A DNA stretch of 64,000 bases from NCBI RefSeq assembly GCF_050948215.1, contig NW_027488767.1, positions 62,001-126,000 on the forward strand. The letters are read 5' to 3'. Position 1 is the first letter of the stretch; every line of letters starts with the position of its first letter. Made by a program: the position numbers and the translations under genes. Below, piece after piece: positions 42,475-54,978 of this stretch. This stretch comes from Halictus rubicundus (Eukaryota; Arthropoda; Insecta; Hymenoptera; Halictidae). The notes below the pieces were generated by a model. That model was given only the letters and a program-made list of their open reading frames with translations. It did no database searches and was not told the DNA's origin.

Positions 42475-45320
42475 AGGAAAGGATACGATAGAGGATTGGA
42501 TAGGTCATTGGATAGGATAGAGGATAGGATAGGATAGAGGATAGTATAGGATAGAGGATAGGATAGGATAGAGGATAGTATAGGATAGAGGATAGGATAG
42601 GATAGAGGATAGGATAGGGGATAGGATAGGATAGAGGATAGGATAGGATAGAGGAAAGGGTAGGATTGAGGGTAGGATAGGATAGAGGAAAGGATAGGAT
42701 AGAGGATTGGATAGGTGATTGGATAGGATAGAGGATAGGATAAGATAGAGGATAGTATAGGATAGAGGATAGATAGGATAGAGGTTAGTATAGGATAGAG
42801 GATAGGATAGGATAGAGGATAGGATAGGGGATTGTATAGGATAGAGGACAGGAGACGATAGAGGATAGGATAGGATAGAGCATAGGATATGATAGAGGAT
42901 AGGATAGGATAGAGGATAGCATAGGATAGAGGATAGGATAAGATAGAGGATAGGATAGGATAGAGGATAGGATAGGGTAGAGGATAGGATAGGATAGAGG
43001 AAAGGATAGGATGGGGGATCGGATAGGTGATTGGATAGGATAGAGGATAGGATAGGATAGAGGATTGTATAGGATAGAGGATAGGATAGAGGATAGGATA
43101 GAGGATAGGATAGGATAGAGGATAGGATAGGATAGAGGATAGGATAGGATAGAGGATAGGATAGGATAGAGGATAGGATAGGATAGAGGATAGGATAGGA
43201 TAGAGGATAGGATAGGATAGAGGATAGGATAGGATAGAGGATAGGATAGGATAGAGGATAGGATAGGATAGAGGATAGGATAGGATAGAGGATAGGATAG
43301 GATACAGGATACGATATTATAGAGGATAGGATAGGATAGAGGATAGGATAGGACAGAGGATACGATATTATACACGATAGGATAGGATAAAGGATCGGAT
43401 ACGATAGAGGATTGGATAGGGGATTAGATAGGATAGAGGATAGGATAGAGGATAGGATAGGATAGAGGATAGGATAGGATAGAGGATAGGATAGGATAGA
43501 GGATAGGATAGGATAGAGGATATAATAGGATAGAGGATAGGATAGGATAGAGGATAGGATAGGATAGAGGATAGGATAGAGGATAGGATAGGATAGAAGA
43601 TAGGATAGAGGATAGGATAGAGGATAGGATAGGATAGAGGATAGGATAGCATAGAGGATAGGATAGGGGATTCGATAGGATAGAGGATAGGATAGGATGG
43701 AGGATAGGATAGGATATAGGATAGGATAGAGAATAGGATAGGGTAGAGGATAGGATAGGATAGAGGATAGGATAGGGGATTCGATAGGATAGAGGATAGG
43801 ATAGGGGATTGGATAGGATAGAGGATAGGATAGGATAGAGGATAGGATAGAGGATAGGATAGGATACAGGATACGATATTATAGAGGATAGGATAGGATA
43901 GAGGATAGGATTAGATAGAGGATAGGATAGGATAGAGGATAGCATCGGATAGCGGATAGGATAGGGGATTGGATAGGATAGAGGATAGAATAGGATAGAG
44001 GATAGGTTAGGATAACGGATCGGATAGGATATAGGATTGAATAGGATAGAGGATAGGATACGATAGAGGATAGGATAGGATAGAGGATAGGATAGGATAG
44101 AGGATAGGATAGGATAGAGGATAGGATAGAGGATAGGATAGGGGATTGTATAGGATAGAGGACAGGAGACGATAGAGGATAGGATAGGATAGAGGATAGG
44201 ATAGGATAGAGGATAGGATAGGATAGAGGATAGGATAGGATACAGTATAGGATAGGGTAGAGGATAGGATCGGATAGAGGATAGGATAGGGGATTGGATA
44301 GGATAGAGTATAGGATACGATAGAGGATAGGATCGGAGAGGGGAAAGGATAGGGGATTGGATAGGATAGAGGATAGGAGACGATAGAGGATAGGATAGGG
44401 GATTGTATAGGATAGAGGACAGGAGACGATAGAGGATAGGATAGGATAGAGGATAGGATAGGATAGAGGGTAGGATAGGATACAGTATAGGATAGGATAG
44501 AGGATAGGATAGGATAGAGGATAGGATAGGATAGAGTATAGGATAGGATAGAGGATAGGATATTATAGAGGATAGGATAGGATAGAGGATAGGATAGGAT
44601 AGAGGATAGGATAGTGGATAGGATAGGGGATTGTATAGGATAGAGGACAGGAGACGATAGAGGATAGGATAGGATAGAGGATAGCATAGCATACAGTATA
44701 GGATAGGATAGAGGATAGGATAGGATAGAGGATAGGATAGGATAGAGGATAGGATAGGATAGAGGATAGGATAGGATAAATTATAGAATAGGATAGAGGA
44801 TAGGATAAGATAGAGGATAGGATAGGATTGAGGATAGGATAGGATAGAGGAAAGGATACGATAGATGATAGGATAGGATAGAGGATAGGATAGGGGATTG
44901 GATAGGATAGAGGATAGAATAGGATAGAGGATAGGTTAGGATAACGGATCGGATAGGATATAGGATTGAATAGGATAGAGGATAGGATACGATAGAGGAT
45001 AGGATAGGATAGAGGATAGGATAGGGGATTGGATAGGATAGAGGATAGGATAGGATATAGGATAGGATAGGATAGAGGATAGGGTAGAGGATAGGATAGA
45101 GGTTTGGATAGGATAGGGGATATTATAGGATACAGGATAGGACAGGTTAGCGGATAGGATAGGATATAGGATTGGATAGGATAGAGGACAGGAGACGATA
45201 GAAGATAGGATAGGTTAGAGGATAGGATAGGTTAGAGGATAGGATAGGATAGAGGATAGGATAGGATAGAGGATAGGATAGGATTGAGGATAGGATAGGA
45301 TAGAGGAAAGGATTGGATAG
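42475..45320 (+). repeat. 2846-bp tandem duplication, copy 1
   Basis: Clean head-to-tail duplication. GGATACGATAGAGGATTGG starts at 42481 here and 45327 in copy 2, and every landmark I checked to the end keeps the 2846-bp offset. Only a few differences are visible by eye, for example GAGGGTAGG near 44467 against GAGGATAGG, and GGATGGGATAGG near 46640 in copy 2. The unit contains its own mixture of right-domain sentences. Confidence 0.92.
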
Positions 45321-48166
45321 AGGAAAGGATACGATAGAGGATTGGATAGGTCATTGGATAGGATAGAGGATAGGATAGGATAGAGGATAGTATAGGATAG
45401 AGGATAGGATAGGATAGAGGATAGTATAGGATAGAGGATAGGATAGGATAGAGGATAGGATAGGGGATAGGATAGGATAGAGGATAGGATAGGATAGAGG
45501 AAAGGGTAGGATTGAGGGTAGGATAGGATAGAGGAAAGGATAGGATAGAGGATTGGATAGGTGATTGGATAGGATAGAGGATAGGATAAGATAGAGGATA
45601 GTATAGGATAGAGGATAGATAGGATAGAGGTTAGTATAGGATAGAGGATAGGATAGGATAGAGGATAGGATAGGGGATTGTATAGGATAGAGGACAGGAG
45701 ACGATAGAGGATAGGATAGGATAGAGCATAGGATATGATAGAGGATAGGATAGGATAGAGGATAGCATAGGATAGAGGATAGGATAAGATAGAGGATAGG
45801 ATAGGATAGAGGATAGGATAGGGTAGAGGATAGGATAGGATAGAGGAAAGGATAGGATGGGGGATCGGATAGGTGATTGGATAGGATAGAGGATAGGATA
45901 GGATAGAGGATTGTATAGGATAGAGGATAGGATAGAGGATAGGATAGAGGATAGGATAGGATAGAGGATAGGATAGGATAGAGGATAGGATAGGATAGAG
46001 GATAGGATAGGATAGAGGATAGGATAGGATAGAGGATAGGATAGGATAGAGGATAGGATAGGATAGAGGATAGGATAGGATAGAGGATAGGATAGGATAG
46101 AGGATAGGATAGGATATAGGATAGGATAGGATAGAGGATAGGATAGGATACAGGATACGATATTATAGAGGATAGGATAGGATAGAGGATAGGATAGGAC
46201 AGAGGATACGATATTATACACGATAGGATAGGATAAAGGATCGGATACGATAGAGGATTGGATAGGGGATTAGATAGGATAGAGGATAGGATAGAGGATA
46301 GGATAGGATAGAGGATAGGATAGGATAGAGGATAGGATAGGATAGAGGATAGGATAGGATAGAGGATATAATAGGATAGAGGATAGGATAGGATAGAGGA
46401 TAGGATAGGATAGAGGATAGGATAGAGGATAGGATAGGATAGAAGATAGGATAGAGGATAGGATAGAGGATAGGATAGGATAGAGGATAGGATAGCATAG
46501 AGGATAGGATAGGGGATTCGATAGGATAGAGGATAGGATAGGATGGAGGATAGGATAGGATATAGGATAGGATAGAGAATAGGATAGGGTAGAGGATAGG
46601 ATAGGATAGAGGATAGGATAGGGGATTCGATAGGATAGAGGATGGGATAGGGGATTGGATAGGATAGAGGATAGGATAGGATAGAGGATAGGATAGAGGA
46701 TAGGATAGGATACAGGATACGATATTATAGAGGATAGGATAGGATAGAGGATAGGATTAGATAGAGGATAGGATAGGATAGAGGATAGCATCGGATAGCG
46801 GATAGGATAGGGGATTGGATAGGATAGAGGATAGAATAGGATAGAGGATAGGTTAGGATAACGGATCGGATAGGATATAGGATTGAATAGGATAGAGGAT
46901 AGGATACGATAGAGGATAGGATAGGATAGAGGATAGGATAGGATAGAGGATAGGATAGGATAGAGGATAGGATAGAGGATAGGATAGGGGATTGTATAGG
47001 ATAGAGGACAGGAGACGATAGAGGATAGGATAGGATAGAGGATAGGATAGGATAGAGGATAGGATAGGATAGAGGATAGGATAGGATACAGTATAGGATA
47101 GGGTAGAGGATAGGATCGGATAGAGGATAGGATAGGGGATTGGATAGGATAGAGTATAGGATACGATAGAGGATAGGATCGGAGAGGGGAAAGGATAGGG
47201 GATTGGATAGGATAGAGGATAGGAGACGATAGAGGATAGGATAGGGGATTGTATAGGATAGAGGACAGGAGACGATAGAGGATAGGATAGGATAGAGGAT
47301 AGGATAGGATAGAGGATAGGATAGGATACAGTATAGGATAGGATAGAGGATAGGATAGGATAGAGGATAGGATAGGATAGAGTATAGGATAGGATAGAGG
47401 ATAGGATATTATAGAGGATAGGATAGGATAGAGGATAGGATAGGATAGAGGATAGGATAGTGGATAGGATAGGGGATTGTATAGGATAGAGGACAGGAGA
47501 CGATAGAGGATAGGATAGGATAGAGGATAGCATAGCATACAGTATAGGATAGGATAGAGGATAGGATAGGATAGAGGATAGGATAGGATAGAGGATAGGA
47601 TAGGATAGAGGATAGGATAGGATAAATTATAGAATAGGATAGAGGATAGGATAAGATAGAGGATAGGATAGGATTGAGGATAGGATAGGATAGAGGAAAG
47701 GATACGATAGATGATAGGATAGGATAGAGGATAGGATAGGGGATTGGATAGGATAGAGGATAGAATAGGATAGAGGATAGGTTAGGATAACGGATCGGAT
47801 AGGATATAGGATTGAATAGGATAGAGGATAGGATACGATAGAGGATAGGATAGGATAGAGGATAGGATAGGGGATTGGATAGGATAGAGGATAGGATAGG
47901 ATATAGGATAGGATAGGATAGAGGATAGGGTAGAGGATAGGATAGAGGTTTGGATAGGATAGGGGATATTATAGGATACAGGATAGGACAGGTTAGCGGA
48001 TAGGATAGGATATAGGATTGGATAGGATAGAGGACAGGAGACGATAGAAGATAGGATAGGTTAGAGGATAGGATAGGTTAGAGGATAGGATAGGATAGAG
48101 GATAGGATAGGATAGAGGATAGGATAGGATTGAGGATAGGATAGGATAGAGGAAAGGATTGGATAG
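45321..48166 (+). repeat. 2846-bp tandem duplication, copy 2
   Basis: Immediately adjacent to copy 1. The match ends at about 48166, after GAGGAAAGGATTGGATAG, where the next bases are AGGGTAGGATACGATAG instead of a third start. The junction at 45320 joins GGAAAGGATTGGATAG to AGGAAAGGATACGATAG, so the exchange could have used the shared GGAAAGGAT words. Confidence 0.92.
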
Positions 48167-50192
48167 AGGGTAGGATACGATAGTGGATAGGATAGAAGAT
48201 AGGATAGGATAGAGGATAGGATAGGATAGAGGATAGGATAGGATAGAGTATAGGATAGGGGATTGTATAGGATAGAGGACAGGGGACGATGGAGGATAGG
48301 ATAGGATAGAGGATAGGATAGCATACAGTATAGGATAGGATAGAGGATAGGATAGGATAGAGGATAGGATAGGATAGAGGATAGGATAGGATAGAGGATA
48401 GGATAGGATAAAGGATAGGATAGGATAGAGGATAGGATAGGGGATTGTATAGGATAGAGGACAGGAGACGATAGAGGATAGGATAGGATAGAGGATAGGA
48501 TAGGATAGAGGATAGGATAGGATAGAGGATAGGATAGGATACAGTATAGGATAGGGTAGAGGATAGGATCGGATAGAGGATAGGATAGGGGATTGGATAG
48601 GATAGAGTATAGGATACGATAGAGGATAGGATCGGAGAGGGGAAAGGATAGGGGATTGGATAGGATAGAGGATAGGAGACGATAGAGGATAGGATAGGGG
48701 ATTGTATAGGATAGAGGACAGGAGACGATAGAGGATAGGATAGGATAGAGGATAGGATAGGATAGAGGATAGGATAGGATACAGTATAGGATAGGATAGA
48801 GGATAGGATAGGATAGAGTATAGGATAGGATAGAGGATAGGATATTATAGAGGATAGGATAGGATAGAGGATAGGATAGGATAGAGGATAGGATAGTGGA
48901 TAGGATAGGGGATTGTATAGGATAGAGGACAGGAGACGATAGAGGATAGGATAGGATAGAGGATAGCATAGCATACAGTATAGGATAGGATAGAGGATAG
49001 GATAGGATAGAGGATAGGATAGGATAGAGGATAGGATAGGATAAATTATAGAATAGGATAGAGGATAGGATAAGATAGAGGATAGGATAGGATTGAGGAT
49101 AGGATAGGATAGAGGAAAGGATACGATAGATGATAGGATAGGATAGAGGATAGGATAGGGGATTGGATAGGATAGAGGATAGGATAGGGTAGAGGATAGG
49201 ATCGGATAGAGGATAGGATAGGGGATTCGATCGGATAGAGTATAGGATACGATAGAGGATAGGATCGGATAGGGGAAAGGATAGGGGATTGGATAGGATA
49301 GAGGATAGGAGACGATAGAGGATATTATAGGGGATTGGATAGGATAGAGGATAGGAGACGATAGAGGATAGGATAGGGGATTGTATAGGATAGAGGACAG
49401 GATAGGATAGAGGATAGGATAGGATAGAGGATAGGATAGGATAGAGGATAGGATACGATAGATGATAGGATAGGATAGAGGATAGGATATGGGATTGGAT
49501 AGGATAGAGGATAGGATATGGGATTGGATAGGATAGAGGATAGGATAGGGTAGAGGATAGGATAGAGGATAGGATAGGGGATTGTATAGGATAGAGGACA
49601 GGAGACGATAGAGGATAGGATAGGATAGAGGATAGGATAGCATACAGTATAGGATAGGATAGAGGATAGGATAGGATGGAGGATAGGATAGGATAGAGGA
49701 TAGGATTGGATAGACTATAGAATAGGATAGAGGATAGGATAAGATAGAGGATAGGATAGGATTGAGGATAGGATAGGATCGAGGAAAGGATAGGATAGAG
49801 GATTGGATAGGTTATTGGATAGGATAGAGGATAGGATAGGATAGAGGATAGTATAGGATAGAGGATAGGATAGGATAGAGGATAGTATAGGATAGAGGAT
49901 AGGATAGGATAGAGGATAAGATAGGGGATTGGATAGGATAGAGTATAGGATACGATAGAGGATAGGATCGGATAGAGGATAGGATAGGGGATTGGATAGG
50001 ATATACAATTGGAGACGATAGAGGATAGGATAGGGGATTGTATAGGATAGAGAATAGGAGACGATAGAGGATAGGATAGGGGATTGTATAGGATAGAGTA
50101 CAGGAGACGATAGAGGATAGGATAGGATAGAGGATAGGATAGGATTGAGGATGGGATAGGATAGAGGAAAGGATAGGGGATTGTATAGGATA

Positions 50193-50276
50193 GAGGACAG
50201 GGGACGATAGAGAATAGGATAGGTTAGAGGATAGGATAGGATAGAGGACAGGGGACGATAGAGAATAGGATAGGTT
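50193..50276 (+). repeat. 51-bp tandem duplication beside solo LTR 1
   Basis: The string GAGGACAGGGGACGATAGAG occurs at 50193 and again at 50244, 51 bp later, both followed by AATAGGATAGGTT. The matching region near 41.15 kb has only one copy. LTR 1 is inserted in the second copy. Confidence 0.85.
50273..50276 (+). repeat. Target-site duplication GGTT, left of LTR 1
   Basis: GGTT directly precedes the TG start of the island and is repeated directly after its CA end. GGTT is an uncommon variant in the satellite, so the match is unlikely to be chance. Confidence 0.8.
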
Positions 50277-50294
50277 TGAAGGAACAGGGTTATA

Positions 50295-50310
50295 TAAGGC
50301 GGGTGCCTTA
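50295..50310. other. Hairpin TAAGGC-GGGT-GCCTTA in LTR 1
   Basis: Perfect 6-bp inverted repeat with a 4-base loop, 18 bp inside the left end of the LTR. In the preferred minus orientation it lies between the poly(A) signal and the LTR end. That would place it in U5, where an RNA stem is plausible but unproven. Confidence 0.5.
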
Positions 50311-50348
50311 GAACAAGTGTTCAAAATCAGGTGTACGTGACTGAGTCC

Positions 50349-50354
50349 TTTATT
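50349..50354 (-). promoter_or_regulatory. Poly(A) signal AATAAA of LTR 1 (minus strand)
   Basis: TTTATT on the + strand reads AATAAA on the minus strand, about 185 bp downstream of the TATA-like box. A second AATAAA lies on the + strand at 50358-50363, so this site alone does not settle orientation. Confidence 0.5.
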
Positions 50355-50536
50355 TACAATAAAGAGTGATGTCGCGAGAGCGTCCTGGGTGGTTCAACTA
50401 AAACCGGCGATTCGCTTAGACTCGCGGTTGAACTGTATTGCAACTTAGCAACGACCGGACTAGACTCTAAGTCACTCGGCGGATACGCGGCTGTGTCTCG
50501 ACTTCGTGACTTCCTCTTCGCGTCGGTAGTCTCTGC

Positions 50537-50543
50537 CTTATAT
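50537..50543 (-). promoter_or_regulatory. TATA-like box of LTR 1 (minus strand)
   Basis: CCTTATA on the + strand reads TATAAGG on the minus strand. About 480 bp of LTR lie upstream and 260 bp downstream, a normal U3 and R-U5 split. The competing + strand TATATAAGG at 50291-50299 is only 14 bp from the LTR edge, too close to serve as a U3 promoter. Confidence 0.5.
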
Positions 50544-50564
50544 CTTCAAAAATGCTTGTCGGCT

Positions 50565-50601
50565 GATTGGTGGAAGTCCTTGCGGGGAACTTCCACCAAT
50601 C
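50565..50601. promoter_or_regulatory. Perfect 13-bp dyad with CCAAT boxes in LTR 1
   Basis: GATTGGTGGAAGT at 50565-50577 and its exact complement ACTTCCACCAATC at 50589-50601 are separated by 11 bases. Each arm contains CCAAT on one strand. The dyad lies about 20 bp upstream of the minus-strand TATA-like box. It could bind a dimeric factor or form a strong hairpin; both are inference. Confidence 0.6.
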
Positions 50602-51021
50602 CGTGCATTTTGCATAACACGCCCACGTTCCACGCCTCTCGTGCGTGAGAAGGGTGAGCGTGTCGTTCTGTTAAAAATCTAATTTTGGTGATGCAGCGGG
50701 GTGTCTTCCGGGCCCCGTGCTAAGTGCGGTACGTGACTGCTGGCTTACGTCAACGGGCCCAGCTTTCCCGGGTGATAGAAACCAGGCACGCGTCGCTGGG
50801 ACACTCTAGGCTGGAGACCCTTAGACTACCCAAAATTTATGGCGTCCACTTGCGCTATTGAGTTCGTCGCTAGGAACTACAAGGACACATCTGTCCGCTA
50901 AGTGGCCAAAAACGTTAAAGACGTTTTCTCACAAATAGCGTCTTATGCTGTGCAAACCATAAATCTTTCTTGGTGCTGGTGCGCTGAAGATTTCTCTTCC
51001 GGCGCCCCGCTAGCCGCTACA

Positions 51022-51025
51022 GGTT
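51022..51025 (+). repeat. Target-site duplication GGTT, right of LTR 1
   Basis: GGTT follows the terminal CA and continues as GGTTAGAGGATAGG, the same string that follows GGTT in the unfilled copy at 41174. Confidence 0.8.
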
Positions 51026-54000
51026 AGAGGATAGGATAGGATAGAGGATAGGGTAGAGGATAGGATAGAGGATTGGATAGGATAGGGGATATTATAGGAT
51101 ACAGGATAGGACAGGATAGCGGATAGGATAGGATATAGGATTGGATAGGATAGAGGATAGGGTAGAGGATAGGATAGAGGTTTGGATAGGATAGGGGATA
51201 TTATAGGATACAGGATAGGACAGGATAGCGGATAGGATAGGATATAGGATTGGATAGGATAGAGGACAGGAGACGATAGAAGATAGGATAGGTTAGAGGA
51301 TAGGATAGGTTAGAGGATAGGATAGGATAGAGGATAGGATAGGATAGAGGATAGGATAGGATTGAGGATAGGATAGGATAGAGGAAAGGATTGGATAGAG
51401 GGTAGGATACGATAGTGGATAGGATAGAAGATAGGATAGGATAGAGGATAGGATAGGATAGAGGATAGGATAGGATAGAGGATAGGATAGGGGATTGTAT
51501 AGGATAGAGGACAGGGGACGATAGAGGATAGGATAGGATAGAGGATAGGATAGCATACAGTATAGGATAGGATAGAGGATAGGATAGGATAGAGGATAGG
51601 ATAGGATAGAGGATAGGATAGGATAGAGGATAGGATAGGATAGAGGATAGTATAGGATAGAGGATAGGATAGGATAGAGGATAGGATAGAGGATAGGATA
51701 GGGGATTGTATAGGATAGAGGACAGGAGACGATAGAGGATAGGATAGGATAGAGGATAGGATAGGATAGAGGATAGGATAGGATAGAGGATAGGATAGGA
51801 TAGAGGATAGGATAGGATACAGTATAGGATAGGGTAGAGGATAGGATCGGATAGAGGATAGGATAGGGGATTGGATAGGATAGAGTATAGGATACGATAG
51901 AGGATAGGATCGGAGAGGGGAAAGGATAGGGGATTGGATAGGATAGAGGATAGGAGACGATAGAGGATAGGATAGGGGATTGTATAGGATAGAGGACAGG
52001 AGACGATAGAGGATAGGATAGGATAGAGGATAGGATAGGATAGAGGATAGGATAGGATACAGTATAGGATAGGATAGAGGATAGGATAGGATAGAGGATA
52101 GGATAGGATAAATTATAGAATAGGATAGAGGATAGGATAAGATAGAGGATAGGATAGGATTGAGGATAGGATCGGATAGAGGAAAGGATAGGATGGGGGA
52201 TCGGATAGGTGATTGGATAGGATAGAGGATAGGATAGGATAGAGGATTGTATAGGATAGAGGATAGGATAGAGGATAGGATAGAGGTTAGTATAGGATAG
52301 AGGATAGGATAGGATAGAGGATAGGATAGGGGATTGTATAGGATAGAGGACAGGAGACGATAGAGGATAGGATAGGATAGAGCATAGGATATGATAGTGG
52401 ATAGGATAGGATAGAGGATAGCATAGGATAGAGGATAGGATAAGATAGAGGATAGGATAGGATAGAGGATAGGATAGGGTAGAGGATAGGATAGGATAGA
52501 GGAAAGGATAGGATGGGGGATCGGATAGGTGATTGGATAGGATAGAGGATAGGATAGGATAGAGGATTGTATAGGATAGAGGATAGGATAGGATAGAGGA
52601 TAGGATAGGATAGAGGATAGGATAGGATAGAGGATAGGATAGGATAGAGGATAGGATAGGATAGAGGATAGGATAGGATAGAGGATAGGATAGGATAGAG
52701 GATAGGATAGGATAGAGGATAGGATAGGATAGAGGATAGGATAGGATAGAGGATAGGATAGGATAGAGGATAGGATAGGATAGAGGATAGGATAGGATAG
52801 AGGATAGGATAGGATAGAGGATAGGATAGGATAGAGGATAGGATAGGATAGAGGATAGGATAGGATACAGGATACGATATTATAGAGGATAGGATAGGAT
52901 AGAGGATAGGATAGGACAGAGGATACGATATTATACACGATAGGATAGGATAAAGGATCGGATACGATAGAGGATTGGATAGGGGATTAGATAGGATAGA
53001 GGATAGGATAGGATAGAGGATAGGATAGGATAGAGGATAGGATAGGATAGAGGATAGGATAGGATAGAGGATAGGATAGGATAGAGGATATAATAGGATA
53101 GAGGATAGGATAGGATAGAGGATAGGATAGGATAGAGGATAGGATAGAGGATAGGATAGGATACAGGATACGATATTATAGAGGATACGATAGGATAGAG
53201 GATAGGATTAGATAGAGGATGGGATAGAGGATAGGATAGGATATAGGATAGGATAGAGAATAGGATAGGGTAGAGGATAGGATAGGATAGAGGATAGGAT
53301 AGGGGATTCGATAGGATAGAGGATAGGATAGGATAGAGGATAGGATAGGATAGAGAATAGGATAGAGGATAGGATAGAGGATAGGATAGGATAAAGGGTA
53401 GGATAGGATAGAGGATAGGATAGGATAGAAGATAGGATAGAGGATAGGATAGAGGATAGGATAGGATAGAGGATAGGATAGCATAGAGGATAGGATAGGG
53501 GATTCGATAGGATAGAGGATAGGATAGGATGGAGGATAGGATAGGATATAGGATAGGATAGAGAATAGGATAGGGTAGAGGATAGGATAGGATAGAGGAT
53601 AGGATAGGGGATTCGATAGGATAGAGGATAGGATAGGGGATTGGATAGGATAGAGGATAGGATAGGATAGAGGATAGGATAGAGGATAGGATACGATACA
53701 GGATACGATATTATAGAGGATAGGATAGGATAGAGGATAGGATTAGATAGAGGATAGGATAGGATAGAGGATAGCATCGGATAGCGGATAGGATAGGGGA
53801 TTGGATAGGATAGAGGATAGAATAGGATAGAGGATAGGTTAGGATAACGGATCGGATAGGATATAGGATTGGATAGGATAGAGGATAGGATACGATAGAG
53901 GATAGGATAGGATAGAGGATAGGATAGGGGATTGGATAGGATAGATGATAGGATAGGATATAGGATAGGATAGGATAGATTATAGGATAGGATAGAGGAT

Positions 54001-54974
54001 AGGATAGGATAGAGGATAGGACAGGATAGATAATAGGATAGGATCGAGTATAGAATAGGATAGAGGATAGGATAGGATAGAGGATAGGATAGGATTGAGT
54101 ATAGGATAGGATAGAGTAAAGGATAGGATAGAGGATAGGATACGATAGATGATAGGACAGGATAGAGGATAGGATAGGGGATTGGATAGGATACAGGATA
54201 GGATAGGGTAGAGGATAGGATCGGATAGAGGATAGGATAGGGGATTGGATAGGATAGAGTATAGGATACGATAGAGGATAGAATCGGATAGGGGAAAGGA
54301 TAGGGGATTGGATAGGATAGAGGATAGGAGACGATAGAGGATATTATAGGGGATTGGATAGGATAGAGGATAGGAGACGATAGAGGATAGGATAGGGGAT
54401 TGTATAGGATAGAGGACAGGAGACGATAGAGGATAGGATCCGATAGGTGATTGGATAGGATAGAGGATAGGATAGGATAGAGGATAGGATAGGATAGAGG
54501 TTAGGATAGGATAGAGGATAGGATACGATAGATGATAGGATAGGATAGAGGATAGGATAGGGGATTGGATAGGATACAGGATAGGATAGGGTAGAGGATA
54601 GGATCGGATAGAGGATAGGATAGGGGATTGGATAGGATAGAGTATAGGATACGATAGAGGATAGAATCGGATAGGGGAAAGGATAGGGGATTGGATAGGA
54701 TAGAGGATAGGATAGGATATAGGATAGGATAGGATAGATTATAGGATAGGATAGAGGATAGGATAGGATAGAGGATAGGATAGGATAGATAATAGGATAG
54801 GATCGAGTATAGAATAGGATAGAGGATAGGATAGGATAGATAATAGGATAGGTTTGAGGATAGGTTAGGATAGAGGATAGGATAGGTTACAGGATAGGAT
54901 AGGATTGAGAATAAAATTGGTTAGAGGATAGGATATAATAGAGGATATGATACGATAGGATAGAAAATATGATA

Positions 54975-54978
54975 GGAT
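54975..54978 (+). repeat. Possible target-site duplication GGAT, left of LTR 2
   Basis: GGAT precedes the TGTAGG start and is repeated after the CCTACA end. GGAT is part of nearly every satellite word, so this match is weak evidence on its own. Confidence 0.5.

Larger units (their letters stand above)
1..50276 (+). repeat. GGATA/GAGGATA satellite array, left segment
   Basis: Continuous tandem repeat of the 5-mer GGATA and the 7-mer GAGGATA, mostly alternating as a 12-bp unit. The + strand consensus has 5 G, 5 A, 2 T and no C, so the strand is strongly asymmetric. Departures are local phase changes (5+5+7 or 7+7) and single-base variants such as GGATTGGATA, GATACGATA, GCGGATA, GGACAGG and GATATTATAG. 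No unique sequence, transposon or inverted segment is visible in these 50 kb. No gene is supported; minus-strand open frames arise because the complement of the unit lacks stops in all frames. The array starts before position 1 and ends at a solo LTR. Confidence 0.97.
50277..51021 (-). mobile_element. Solo LTR 1 (745 bp)
   Basis: Non-satellite sequence beginning TGAAGG and ending GCTACA, with TG...CA ends and a 4-bp GGTT duplication on each side. No internal region or second LTR is next to it, so it reads as a solo LTR left by recombination. Minus orientation is preferred: it would then begin TGTAGCGG and end CCTTCA, with a TATAAGG box at 50543-50537 and an AATAAA signal at 50354-50349, about 70 bp before the end. 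The unfilled target occurs at 41174-41177, with matching flanks on both sides, and a similar one is at 60877-60880. Four-base duplications suit Ty3/Gypsy or BEL/Pao families, but I cannot name the element. Confidence 0.82.
51022..54978 (+). repeat. Satellite array between LTR 1 and LTR 2
   Basis: Right-domain satellite. Its first ~0.4 kb matches 41174-41590 at offset 9848 with very few differences. Around 52.3-52.98 kb it repeats the variant order of 42.8-43.4 and 45.6-46.3 kb. The last ~110 bp before LTR 2 are more degenerate (GAGAATAAAATTGGTTAG, GAAAATATGATAGG), as expected for an older, less homogenised edge. Confidence 0.93.

Noticed and set aside
1..50276. CRISPR array
   Set aside because: There are no unique spacers; all sequence between repeats is the same repeat.
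50291..50299. TATATAAGG as a plus-strand promoter of LTR 1
   Set aside because: It is only 14 bp inside the element, leaving no room for U3, and overlaps a hairpin.
51022..51060. Primer-binding site or internal retrotransposon region next to LTR 1
   Set aside because: Satellite resumes directly after the duplicated GGTT on the right and ends directly before TG on the left, so no internal region remains.
380..53777. Dozens of minus-strand open frames of 80-900 codons rich in YPIL, SSIL and SYPL
   Set aside because: They are translations of the satellite complement, which lacks stop codons in all three frames. They have no domain, no independent start context and appear wherever the repeat is undisturbed.
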